Source of the DNA: Selaginella moellendorffii
Taxonomy: Eukaryota; Streptophyta; Lycopodiopsida; Selaginellales; Selaginellaceae
DNA: 64,000 nucleotides
NCBI RefSeq assembly: GCF_000143415.4
Contig: NW_003314280.1
Coordinates: forward strand, 921,250-985,249
Reading direction: 5' to 3'
Of this stretch, positions 10,213-21,400 are shown piece by piece. Numbering within the stretch: the stretch's first letter is position 1; each line of letters opens with the position of its first letter. The notes beneath the pieces are model-generated. The model was given only the letters and a program-made list of their open reading frames with translations, ran no database searches and was not told the origin of the DNA. Both the position numbers and the translations under genes were made by a program.

Positions 10213-11838
10213 CTATCTTCTCTGACCGGCCGCCGAGGCTTTGAAAGCGTTTTCGAGCTGAACAAACACCGCCGAAGTTCTCAGCTCCTTGGATCCGAAA
10301 AGAAGAAACTCGGCCGCCTGCTGTCCCCGGCCGACGTCCTTGTGGATTCCGCAGCCTCCCAGCAACGCCTCCAGTGTCACCGAGTCGGGATCATACGGAG
10401 TAGCGTCGATCACATCCACGGCCTCGTCCAGCCGGCCTGCTCGGGCCAGCATGTCCACCATGCAGCAGTAATGGTCTCTCGTCGCCGCCACGTCGTGGTC
10501 CGCGAGCATGGAGCGAAAGCAGCCGAGTCCCACGTCTACGAGCCCGGCATGGCTGCAGCAGCTGAGGATGGTGATAAAGGCCACCTCATCCAGCTCCATT
10601 CCCTGGAGCTCCATCTCCTGGAACGCTTGGACGGCATCTCTCCCGTGCTTGTTTAGAGCGTAAGCTCCCACCATCGCCGTCCACGAGACCAGGCATCGGT
10701 GTGGAGCCGAGTCGAAGGCCTCTCGAGCTTCTTGCAGGCTTCCCTTCAAGCCGAAGGCCGTCACCATTGCGTTCCAAGCCATAGCCGGGTGGCAGGGCAT
10801 TCTCTCAAACACCGCCTTGGCTTTGTCGTGGCGGCCTGCGAGAGCGAAGGCCTGGAGCAAGCCGGTCCAGGAAGCAGCATCGCGGCTGTGCATCGCCTCA
10901 AAAATCTTCTGCGACTCTTGGAGATGGCCGTGTTGAGCATTCCCTGCCAGCAAAACATTCCACGTAAACGAGTTTCTCTCCGGCAGCCTGTCAAACATCT
11001 CCTTGGCTTGCTCGAGCTCCTTGCGCTGGACGAGAGCAGCCAGAATCGCCGTGCACGACACCACGTCGTGCTCCACCATCCTGTCGAATCCCATCTTGGC
11101 CGATTCATAGTCGTCGCGAAGAACATAAGCTTGCACCAAAGAGGTCCACGAAACCACTGTTCTCTCGGGCATCTGCTCGAACAAACCCTTCGTGTCTTCC
11201 ACACTGCTCTTCCCCGAGCCAGACAAGGCCAGCATCGAGTTCCAAGATACCACCGTCCTCATCGGGATGTTCTCAAACACGGTTTGACAGTCGCAGAACC
11301 GGCTGCCGCTGGCAAAAGCCGAGAGCATGGCGTTCCAGGACACCTCGTTGCGTTCGGGCATGCTGTCGAAAATGCTCTTGGCTTCCACCACCAGTCCCTG
11401 CCTGGCAAATGCTTGCAGCACTGAAGTCCAAGTTACTGTGTCCACCAGTGGCATCCTGTAGAACAAGCGCTCGGCTTCCTCCATATACCCTGCCTGAGCA
11501 TAGGCCACCAGAACCGTGTTCCAGGTTGCAATGTTCCTCTCGGACGAGCAGTCGAACAAGTGCTTCACCCTGTCCAGATACCGGTTCCGGGCATACGCCT
11601 TCATCATCAAGTTGACGGAGTACGTGTTCGGCTCTGCGATACTATCGAACACTTGGACTGCATCCCGTAAACTTCCACACTTGCTGTACATTTCGATGAG
11701 AAGGTTGGCTAGGTAGATGTTTCCCCTGTTGCTGCCGCTGGAGATGAAGTCATGAATTCTCTTCCCCTGAGAGAGGTCCTTCAGGTCTCCGCATTGTCTC
11801 AAACTGCGAGCGAGAGCTTCGATGGATACAAAACGCAT
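10213..11838 (-). CDS. pentatricopeptide repeat (PPR) protein, PLS class
   Basis: PPR proteins bind organellar RNA one base per repeat and act in RNA editing, splicing and stability. This intronless gene encodes 541 residues with more than ten repeats, recognisable by motifs such as CGSLRDAVQVFDSI, RNIATWNTVLVAYAQAGYMEEAERLF, RNEVSWNAMLSAF and RCLVSWTAMVGAYALN. The C-terminus runs into an E-like region (DHYCCMVDMLARAGRLDEAVDVI, then ALLGGCGIHKDVGRGQQAAEFL) and ends without a DYW deaminase domain. An editing role would therefore need a separate deaminase partner. The N-terminus is not a strong targeting peptide by eye. Its ATG lies only 35 bp beyond the stop codon of VPS34 on the same strand, so its promoter must lie inside the VPS34 gene or the two share a transcript. 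Confidence 0.88.
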   Translation of the reverse strand: MRFVSIEALARSLRQCGDLKDLSQGKRIHDFISSGSNRGNIYLANLLIEMYSKCGSLRDAVQVFDSIAEPNTYSVNLMMKAYARNRYLDRVKHLFDCSSERNIATWNTVLVAYAQAGYMEEAERLFYRMPLVDTVTWTSVLQAFARQGLVVEAKSIFDSMPERNEVSWNAMLSAFASGSRFCDCQTVFENIPMRTVVSWNSMLALSGSGKSSVEDTKGLFEQMPERTVVSWTSLVQAYVLRDDYESAKMGFDRMVEHDVVSCTAILAALVQRKELEQAKEMFDRLPERNSFTWNVLLAGNAQHGHLQESQKIFEAMHSRDAASWTGLLQAFALAGRHDKAKAVFERMPCHPAMAWNAMVTAFGLKGSLQEAREAFDSAPHRCLVSWTAMVGAYALNKHGRDAVQAFQEMELQGMELDEVAFITILSCCSHAGLVDVGLGCFRSMLADHDVAATRDHYCCMVDMLARAGRLDEAVDVIDATPYDPDSVTLEALLGGCGIHKDVGRGQQAAEFLLFGSKELRTSAVFVQLENAFKASAAGQRR

Positions 11839-11873
11839 GTGTCAATTTACAAATCATGTACAGACTTTTACCG

Positions 11874-14800
11874 CTACCGCCAGTACTGTGCCCACCGATG
11901 GATCGTCTCTACCATCTGAGGAAACAACGCACTGACACTGTCGTTTATGAGCGTCTGGAAGAACTGAACGGCTTCTTCGTCATCCAGGTCGAGGCGGAAC
12001 TTTTCTTGAAGCTGAAAACAAAACAAAGAAGCTCAGTACCGGAAAGATGAACGGGCGAGGGTATACTTTTAAGACTCCCTTTTCTGGATCAGAGGAGATG
12101 TCAGGCAGATTGGCCCCCGACATGAGAAAGAGAAGGTTCAATATGAGATTGCTTGACTTGCGCAGTATATTGTAAGCCTCGCAGCAGTACATCTTGAACT
12201 TCGAATAATGTTGGCTGTAAAGAGTACCCAAATGAAATCATCCAAGTAGCAGCTTTACCACTAACAAACCTGTCCATTCCGCCCATAGCTTCCACCATTT
12301 CTTTACATAGCTTCATTGGAGGGGGAAACGGTTTTGAATCCCTTCCAAGAATGAAACCGAAGTCGACATGAAAGAGCCTTCCATCCTGCTGGAGAAGTAG
12401 ATTGTCAAGATGCCTGCATAGAAAAGGAAAAAAACGTCAATAATTTTTAAACAGCATTCAATAGTACCTGTCGCCAACACCGAGTATGTACGTTATAACA
12501 CAGTATCCCGCACAGCTCTTGACAAAGGTTTCAAGGCAAGGAGAACTTATCCCGAATGGGCCCTCTTCATCGGGATGGAACTGTTTAAAGAACTGGATGA
12601 TCGTCTTGTTCTCGGCCAAAACCTGTAAGAATCGTCAGAAACACAAGAGAATGCACATGAATCCCGGTTACCTGAGCCAAAGGTGTAGAATGTATAAATT
12701 CCACCATACCTTCCTCGTGCGAAGTGGAGAGAACTCTGTAAGGAGTTAGCTGCAAGTCAAGGTTTTCAGACTTAAGCAGCTTGTCCATGAGCGTTATGAG
12801 CTGAATCACCTGTAAGTTTGACAATAAAGCAATGATCAAAACACTTAAACATTTGAAATTGCATACCAATTGATCTTGCCGCAGATCGTCCCCTTTCTTG
12901 AATATCACTCTGCACTTGCCACCCTCGACGGTCCGAAATGTCAATCGCAGCGGACTGAGGTTGCTTTTGAATACGGATGACTCGGCCGGTAAAATACCGA
13001 TGAGCATAATTGTGGGATCCAACGGGAAAGGCAAAGCTTCGAAAGATGTGAGTTCGTTCATAATCCCCTGAAGCATTTCCCGCAACCTGTCGATCTTCTT
13101 CTGTAAATTTCCGCGGACATTCTTTACATCCCGTGCGATAGTGCAAAGCTTCGCAAGCAGCTCAGACTGATGATGTAGCAGAGCAGCCATTGGAGGAGCA
13201 ACGGACTCGTTGAAGTGCTCCAAGACCAACCAAAAACGCTTCGCATATACGACGTCGGCAAGTTCTACGTTGAGATACCACCGCAAGAAGTTTGCTAGCT
13301 CAGTATTGTGGACAGCTGCAAGAAACAAATATAGTGTAAAACTAAAAAATACGCAATGCTTACCTCTTTGAACCAGAAAATTCGCAAGGCGGGACTTGTC
13401 AGATCGCTCAAAGCGTAGGGCCTGCACAAGTTGGAATAGATACGACTGCAGTTCCTCATCGCCGGTCCTCTCGAGCACGTCAATTGCGTGGCCTCGAACC
13501 TCCTCACTTTCAAAAGCATGCGATAAAAGCTCCAACGCGTCAGCGATGTCAATCGTAGTCCACTTGTGCATTAGTTCTAATGCCTGCTTTGCTTCCTGCA
13601 CCAAAAGTAGTTATAGATAAACAATAACAACTAGCTAATACCGTTGCATCGCTCCAGTCAACACATTTCAAGAACTTGGTGAGCGCTCTCTTCTCCCCCG
13701 TTAACGAGAACCGGAATTTCCACAGCGTCTGTCTTTCTTCTCCGTTCAGATTTCTTGTAGGGGGGTACTGCAAAATTCGCGCTATTTCCCTGCATCATAC
13801 ACCCGAGTTGTGAGAAATAGTAATCAGGAACAAGCTCTAAAGCATACTTCCGATCCGTGATGCTGGGCTTTAGTTCGTGATCAATGACGCCTCTTGTCAC
13901 ATGACGAGCCAGTTTTATTTGCTTGTTCTCGCAAGGATTTTGACGACCAACTTCTGGATCAGGTATCACAACCAGTTGATGTCTAGGGGATTGGAGCACT
14001 AAATCCTGTTCGAAGAGAAAACATCAGAGCCCGAAAAGAGAAAGAACACGTCACAACAAACCTGGAATGCGACAGGATGCATAAACGATAGAAGCTCCAC
14101 GACCAAATGCAAGTTCTTCTGACCGATCCGTTTGCTTTCTTCCTCTTTGATTCGGTCGATGGCTTTGAAAGTCAAGTTGTCCAGCCAATCTATACGTTCG
14201 ATTTGGCCTCTCTCGTATTTATTGAGAGCCTTGTCAAGCCTTTCCAGCTCTCCCCTTTCATGCTTCGGAACCTGCAACTTACTTGCTCGTCAAGAGAAAG
14301 AAAGAGCTGAAAACTCACCTTGCCTGGCGTGCTACTAACGACTGCTCCATCAGCGATCCTACCACGCCACAGCCGGAGCTTTTGCTTGCCAGTCTTGAGC
14401 TCTTTCTTCTTGCTGAAAATCCGAAAGCTTGCACCACCGACAGCAACTTCTTGCCTTGGGTACGAGACGTCCCAGACCTGCAAGGATTTTTTTCTCCATT
14501 GCTCAAGACTCTTCCTCAAAGAACAAAGAAAGAAAAGGAAATTTCTTACAGTGAATGTCAGCTGCGTAGTGGCCGTCAAATCTCTGTACTTGGCGCTGAG
14601 CGTGATCATCTCGTTCCATTTGTATGGCTTCTCGATCGGTGCCAAACTAAGGACAGCTACATCAGACACAGAGAGAAAGAATTCGAAATATTTTCCTACC
14701 GCGTCTTGGTCGGCAGGCCGAAGAGCACGCCATCGATGTAGAGCGAGCATTCCACGAACAAATCAGGGACAGGGCTGTGCTCCGCCAACGCGAAATCCGT

Positions 14801-14923
14801 GGCATTCTTGAGAGTAGCCTCCGTGTACCGCTGGAGATCGCCCTCCAGCGACTCGACGCGCAGCGTGACGGGCAGATTGATATCGGAAGAGAGGAAGAAT
14901 CGCTCGCCATTGCTGCCCGCCAT
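11874..14923 (-). CDS. VPS34: class III phosphatidylinositol 3-kinase VPS34
   Basis: VPS34 phosphorylates phosphatidylinositol to PI3P on endosomes and autophagosome precursors. Thirteen exons (14700-14923, 14550-14646, 14319-14477, 14062-14271, 13848-14005, 13642-13789, 13364-13595, 12867-13315, 12672-12809, 12468-12622, 12270-12413, 12067-12214, 11874-12011) give 799 residues, close to the plant family length. Order of domains: N-terminal C2 ([32 protein letters not shown]), helical PIK domain ([35 protein letters not shown]), then the lipid kinase. The kinase shows the lysine-bearing [16 protein letters not shown], catalytic loop [10 protein letters not shown], activation segment VDFGFILG with KPFPPPMKL, and the membrane-binding C-terminus ending HRWAQYWR. 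No break is seen. A telo-box lies 23 bp upstream of the ATG. The gene upstream encodes an ATG8-interacting protein. Confidence 0.95.
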
Positions 14924-14945
14924 GAAGCATACTCACTCCCCCAAG

Positions 14946-14953
14946 AACCCTAA
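14946..14953 (-). promoter_or_regulatory. telo-box (AACCCTAA on the plus strand) upstream of VPS34
   Basis: AACCCTAA lies 23 bp upstream of the VPS34 start codon. In plants this motif is common near the transcription start of translation and housekeeping genes and often lies in the 5' UTR. Confidence 0.45.
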
Positions 14954-15145
14954 ACACTGCTATTACTAAAAATGCAAAGAGGAAAATGTGAATATTCGTT
15001 ATGAAGTTGAAAATATTCTCCACAATGAACTTTTGCTACTATCAAATCAAAGAGTTTCTAAGAGCATGCTTAAAGCAAAGAGACCTGTACAGCTTGGAGC
15101 GAGGACCTCGCTATTCTTTTTTCACCCTCTCTCTGTGGAGATTGA

Positions 15146-16026
15146 TCACCAGATCTCCCGCAGGATCCCAAACAGCGACGTCGGCTCGGCTGCTGCTTCA
15201 CTCCCGGCTGGCGTTTCTTCGCTGAACTCTGGAAATTCGGTGGCTACGTCGTTGATCTTCTGGAATTCACGACCCAAAAAGAGAGAACAACGACACTCTT
15301 AGTAAACAATGTGAAAGGGAAAGGAGAAAAAGGAAGAAATGCAAGTAGTACCTCTTCCGCGCTCAATGATTCCATATCCAAGTCCAAGTTCTTCAAACGC
15401 TCCTGGTACCATCGTCTTCCAATGATGATCATGCCGGTGACGGTGGCGACCACCACAATCGACCAGAGGGTGCTACTCCTGTTCACCTTCTTTGCCACAA
15501 ACTGGAGCCTCCTCTTGATCCATTCTTTGCCCCCACTCTTATCCTTGGCAGGGGTCTTGTTGACAATGGTGGCGGCAGCGACGATCTCCCCCGTGACAAC
15601 TCCTCCCTCGCTCTTGATCTCACGCGAGCCCTGGCCGGAGTCCCCGAATTCCAGGGGGGCGGTCTCGCCGCTCCTCGGGCTGGACAGCGACGACACGAGA
15701 ATCTGCTGCTCGATCTCCGCCGTGCCGCTGGAAATCTCGCTGGCCTTGGCCGCAGCAGCGGCGGCGACATCCTCCTGCTTCGCCACATCCCCGCCGAGAG
15801 CAAAAATTTCTCCCGGAGCCGAGCCGCCGCCCACCGCCTGGCCGAAATATTGCGAATGCAGAGTGAGATCCGCCACGCCGCTGGAAGAATCGTGGGACGG
15901 CGCCGCTTCGGCAGCTGCTAGGGCAGATTTGAGGTCCGCCGCGGAAGATCCTGTCATGGACATGGAGAGAAGCTCCCAATCGGTGGGGACGTCGGATTTC
16001 TTGTTGTTGCCGCTGCTGTCGTCCAT
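15146..16026 (-). CDS. ATI: ATG8-interacting protein (ATI1/ATI2-like), membrane-anchored
   Basis: Arabidopsis ATI1 and ATI2 are single-pass membrane proteins that bind ATG8 and move ER or plastid material to the vacuole. Two exons (15352-16026 and 15146-15259) give 262 residues, the family's length. The architecture matches. Near the N-terminus is PTDWELLSMSM, whose WELL fits the ATG8-interacting consensus W-x-x-L. A long disordered Ser/Ala/Glu-rich region follows. Then come a basic patch (KEWIKRRLQF), a transmembrane helix (TLWSIVVVATVTGMIIIG) and RRWYQERLKNLDLD, closely parallel to the R-W-x-x-E-R segment after the ATI helix. A second possible motif, FGIL, lies near the C-terminus. The ATG starting MDDSSGNN was chosen because the upstream sequence contains a 3' splice site and no ATG. 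The next gene downstream is VPS34. Identity rests on architecture and short motifs, so it is less sure than for enzymes. Confidence 0.72.
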
Positions 16027-16384
16027 CGCGCTGGGCGATCGAAACCCCACCTGGAACAAAGAAGAACCCTAGAATCCGGAATGCTACACACTCGGAGATG
16101 AGACTGGAAACCCCAGTGCTAGTCACTATTTTTGCCAAGCCCGTCCTCCACGTAAGCGAAACACCGGTATCCACGCAAGTAAAATAAAGAAATATCTATC
16201 GGCATCGTATTGATTGCTAGCCTTCCAAAAAATACCGAGATTTGGATTACCTTTGGAACGATCTAGCTCGAAACTGGCAAACTATTTGAGATCTTTGGAA
16301 CGATCGAGCTCGAAACTGGGAAAACGATAAAGAATGATGCAGATGTATCGAAAAGAAAATTCGTCTAATCAATCAATCGAGTTC
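16027..16384. other. spacer between ATI-like and LSI2-like genes
   Basis: No gene. AACCCTAG (a telo-box variant) occurs near 16065, close upstream of the ATI start. A 32-base sequence, ATCTTTGGAACGATC(T/G)AGCTCGAAACTGG(C/G)AAA, is repeated in tandem near 16252 and 16291. Confidence 0.5.
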
Positions 16385-18185
16385 TCATCCTTGAATGAGT
16401 GGGAGGCCAACAGCGATGACGATGAACGTTGCAGGAGCTCCAAATCTCAAGTGATTCCAGAAGGAGAGATTGTATGGATGCTCCTCCATTCTGCTGGCCT
16501 GCTCGCTCACGATTATGTTGGCCGCCGATCCAACCAGCGTCAAGTTTCCAGCCACGGTGCTCACCCAGGCGAGGATCAGCCACGCTTTCTTCACGCTCGC
16601 TCCCTCGGTTGCGGCGGCCGAGGCTGCTACTCGAGCACCCAAGAGAAGAACTAGAATGAAAACCAGAAAGAAGAGATCATGAGCAAAGAAGAATACTCTC
16701 GTCCTTCCAAACTTACCTGTAGGCACATTTGATGCAACGTTGGAGAGGAGGATTACCACCGCGGACAGAATTGCAATTCCAGCAGCCGTGTTGATGCGAG
16801 CGTGTGGTTCGACGGCGTCCCAGAGTTGTCCAGGAGCGCCAGTCCGGTTGAAACCACGCACTGCTATAAACATCCCCGAGAAGAATACCAGCAGGGAGTA
16901 TGATACCTGGTGTAACCAGTGACGCAAGCAAGTACCACCAAAGAAAAAGATAGAAAAGTTTGGCGCTTGCCTGGTCGAGGCTCGGACTAGCATCCGTGAA
17001 GTCCAACACCATGAGAACAATCGCCGCGGTGATGGCCGTCCATGAGAGATCCAAGCCGTAAAGGAACGCCACCAGCATGCCGATCGTCACCAGATACACG
17101 GACACCTTCCAGACCTTCTTCCGGAATCTTTGAAACCGACTGAGACTTGCCTGTGGAGTGTCCTGAAGCTCGGCGTGAGGAGGAACTTGGAAGTGCCCGG
17201 AACCTTTGGGCTCTAGCCGCAGGATCTCGTTGATGGCAATGAGCGACGCGCGTTGAAGGTGGCGGGACGACGAACTTGATCTAGGCAGCGGAGGAGCTCC
17301 AGCTTCTTGCCTCAATTGTCCGTCGGGTGTGCTAGTAGATGCTGCTACACTCTTTCCAAGGTCGGGTGTATCAGCTGCTTGTCCTTCCAGGTCTGGAGTT
17401 TGGTAAGAACTGTCCTGCTGTTTTGGTTCTTGTCGATGATCTTGCTGCTGGCTTCGTTGTTCTTGAGTGAAGCTCAATCCAGAATTGAGCAGCTCCGTCT
17501 CCGGCCGCTGCTGCTCTAGTTTGATCGAGATGTCACTACTCTCAGCGTCCTCGTCCACACCTCGCAGCTTCTTCCAGTAGTAAGCCAGCAAGAGCAGCGT
17601 GTTTGCAATGAGTCCCAGGACCATGGCCGGCACCACCCCACCCAAAAACTTGCCAAACGCGATCTTGCTCTCCACGGCGATCACCAAGTTCTGTGGATTG
17701 CCGATCGGGGTGGCCGCGGAGCCAATGTTGGCACTGGAAGCAAGAGCAATCAGATAGGGCTGAGGGGGGAGCTTCTTTTCTCTGCATACCTCGAGAACAA
17801 ACTGCGTGAGCACGACACAGGTGGTGTCATTGGTGAAGAGCGCGCTACACAGCGCCGAGAGGAGGCAAAGCCGACATAGCAGATCCTTGCCGCCGAGGCT
17901 CCGCCACGAGAGGGCGTGGCCCAGGTACTTGAACGCGTCGGCCCTCTCCAGATAGACGCTTACGACCATGGTGCCGAAGAGGAGCCCCAGAATCGGCAGA
18001 TCCACGGCCGCGAATGCCTCGGCCGGCGAGAGAACCTGGAAGACGACCATGAGGCAAGCGCCGAGCAGCGACCCGGCAGTCCTCCCGATCGGCAAGAACG
18101 GCACCACGGGCACCACCGCCATAATCCAGAAGACGCCGAAGGCGAAGCATCCCAGGACGACCTTGGGCGTCGACGCCCACGCCAT
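16385..18185 (-). CDS. LSI2: LSI2-like silicon/arsenite efflux transporter (ArsB/NhaD superfamily)
   Basis: Rice Lsi2 is a proton-driven exporter of silicic acid that also moves arsenite. Three exons (16971-18185, 16717-16906, 16385-16650) give 556 residues. Strong family matches are the start [15 protein letters not shown]-like segment, [91 protein letters not shown] and [25 protein letters not shown] long hydrophilic loop in the middle (Gln/Ser-rich) separates two bundles of membrane helices, as in the rice protein. Intron 1 has a GC donor, needed to join LDQ to VSYSLL. The gene is divergent from the LRR kinase with 311 bp between them. Substrate is inferred; Selaginella is a silica accumulator, which fits. 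Confidence 0.88.
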
Positions 18186-18496
18186 GGCGGCAGCTTCTCC
18201 GCACCGAATCGATCAAGCCTGGCTCGCCGCCCTAGCGCGAAGCTGCGCGACCTAAAATATTTTCATCCCACCGTGACACATTTAAGCGCGCCAATGACGT
18301 CGGCATATTCTGGGTTTAGGGCTCAAGTAAAATTCAAAGTTTCGCGCCAATAGCCCTTAGAATATGCTGGAATTTAGGGTAAGCACTTTCTCGCCTTTTA
18401 GCGATGCGGTGGACGATGGCCACGAAGACTCCCCTCGGCTCTCGTTAGGTCCCTAGCGATGGTCGATAGGGATCGATAGGGAAGATCTTGCGTCTA
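18186..18496. promoter_or_regulatory. divergent promoter region of LSI2-like and LRR-kinase genes
   Basis: 311 bp between two opposed start codons. TTTAGGG occurs near 18315 and 18374 (telo-box, reverse orientation). No clear TATA box is seen on either side. Confidence 0.4.
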
Positions 18497-21400
18497 ATGG
18501 GGGCGGCCCTTCTCCTTGTGATAGCGATTCTGCGCAGCTGCCACTCCTTGACGATCCACCAGTGCGATTTGGACGCCGGCGAGGAGAATGCTCTCGCGGC
18601 CCTGATGCAATCACGCATCGGCGTGTTCTATTCCTGCGATCGGTCGGGGCATGTTAAATCCTTGGAGCTGTATGCGAAGGATGCGAGAATCATCCCCAGG
18701 CAAGTTTGTGATTTTCCATGGCTGGTAAGCTTGTCCGTCGTTGGTGGTGAGAATTCCCTCCCCTCTTGCTCTTGCGGGATTGCTAGCCTCGAGCATGTAG
18801 ATCTCTACTCGTTTTCGTCGGAGTCCTTTCTTCCAAGTTGTGGTCCCCGTGATCTTCCTAGCTTGGTGTTTCTTCAGTTTTATAGTGTCAATGCCTCGAT
18901 CCCCATGGACACGGTTTGCAGTCTCTTCCATCTCGAACAGCTCCATATTATAGAGAGTTATTTGTTTCTAGGATCCATAGCTTGTGTTTCCAGGCTTTTG
19001 CATCTTACCACCATTCAACTGACTAGGTGTGGCTTGATGCTTGAGATTCCATCGGAGTTATGTGAGCTAGAACGCTTGACAGAACTGGATATGAGTCAAA
19101 ACTCCCTCTTTGGTCCCATCCCTCCGTGTCTAGGATCCTTGAAAAATCTTACTGAGCTTCTTCTCTTCCAAAACAACCTGAGTGGGAAAATCCCAGCCTC
19201 TCTCGTCCAGCTTAAACTTCTCAAGAGCCTAGTCCTGTATGCCAATAACTTGGAAGGTCCTATTCCACCACTTCAAGGGAATAAGATCGAGGTCTTGGAT
19301 CTATCAAGTAACAACCTCACAGGTGCATTGCCGGACGTCATAGCAAACTTATCGAGCTTGAGAGTACTCTCAGCAGCCAATAACTCACTTAGCGGCGTTC
19401 TTCCTCGTTTCGCCAGCAGCTCCAGGATACAGGAACTTGATCTTTCAACAAACGAGTTTTATGGGCCGCTCCAGCCAACTATATGCAACCTCACAAGGCT
19501 AAGTGTTCTCAGGCTTTCACGTAACTATCTCAACTCGGACTTCTTGTTAACTCCCAATTGTTTCCAGAGCATAACAGAGTTGGACTTGCACGCCAACCAG
19601 CTCTATGGACGCTTGCCTCCAGGTTTGCTGAGCTTATCCACTTTGGAGAGAATAGATCTTTCTATGAATCAGTTCACAGGCTCTCTACCAGCACTAGGCC
19701 ACAACATGACCGGTTTGACATCCATGGAACTATCTAACAACTGGCTAACAGGAACTCTGGAAGACTTGCGTTTTAACGAGCAGTGCAATCTTGGAGGTTT
19801 AGACTTGTCACACAATGACATCGGTGGCACCATACCAGGCTACATAAGCAACTGCAGCGGATTAAATGTGCTAAATCTCAATGACAATTCTTTTCAAGGG
19901 ACTATTCCATGGGAACTCGGCAACTTGGTTGGCTTGGGTACGGTAATGCTTCGGGGTAACAGGCTAGGCGGGGAACTCCCAGAGAGTTTAGGAAACTTGA
20001 CAGTGTTAACTGTTCTAGAACTGAGCGAAAACAGTTTTACAGGGAAGCTGGAATCGACGGGTATAAACAGGCTGCGGTATCTCAACCTTCTCCTACTCAG
20101 GTCGAACGCCTTCGATGGATTAATTCCAAACTGGATAGGGAGCTTTTCGGCTTTCCTCTCTGGGATAGATCTTTCACACAACAGGTTCTCTGGACAACTC
20201 TCTCATGACATAGATATGACGGGCTTGGGAATCATTCCCCTTCCAAGGTGGCCATTGCAGCTGCTTGGCTTCCCAATAGTAAACGACATACTTATCAATC
20301 AGAAAGGACAGCTTCGTCGTTATGAGAGCATGCCATACCAGATAAGTTTTCTCGATCTCTCCAGCAACTTTTTAGAGGGAGAGCTTCCGGACTCTTTCGG
20401 TAACATGCAGCGGCTCATGTACCTGACACTCTCGGGAAACAGGTTCAGTGGAAAGATCCCGGCTAGTTTTGGAAGACTTTCAGTGCTTGAGGGCCTAGAC
20501 TTGACAAGGAACAGACTATCTGACTCAATTCCGGAGACTCTCGTCAATCTTACTAAGCTGGGATACTTCAACGTTTCTTACAACAATCTCTCAGGAACAG
20601 TTCCCTCCAAAGGCCAGTTTTCTACTTTCGGCTGCGATTCATATATCGGAAACAAGTACCTCAACCTGCCCTGCTCCCAAGTTCTAGAAAGCGGGCTTGT
20701 GCAGAGAAAGATGGTAATTGGTTGGCATCGCGGGTTGATACTTGGTTTGATAGGCGTGGCCATTGGCTGCGTCGTACTTCTGGTTGGGTTTGCGTTCCTC
20801 TACTACTACAAATGGAAAGTCAGAACTCCAGCAGCAGCTGGCGAGCAGAAACTTTGCTCGATCTCGTCAAGCATGAGAAAAAGCGAGCTCTGGACCGCCA
20901 CCCAAGGCTTTGACGCCAAAAACATAATCGGAACAGGCGCTTCGAGCACTGTTTACAAAGGCAGGCTAGCCCGGGATGGAAAGTCTGTGGCCATCAAAGT
21001 TTTCAGGCCTCGGAAGGATGATTGGAACTCGGCAACGGAAATTGAAGCCTTGAGCAGAATCAAGCACAGGAACTTGGTCCGTTTTCTCGGGGTCTGCTGG
21101 GAGGACGACTGTAAGGCACTTGTGTTTGATCTCATGCCGAATGGAACACTCGACTCACATCTCCATGACGTTTCCGAGAAGGTTAAGGTTTTCACCATGA
21201 AACAAAGGCTGAAGGTTGCTCTCGGAGTGGCTTACGCTGTTCGATACCTCCACCACGAACTCAATGCCGGCGAAGCAATCGTTCACGGAGACTTGAAGCC
21301 GAGCAACATTTTCCTGGATGACGAGATGGAAGCGCACGTCGGAGACTTTGGAGCGGCCAGACTCTTGCAAGCTGTTAATGCCTACGAGGATTCCAAGTCG

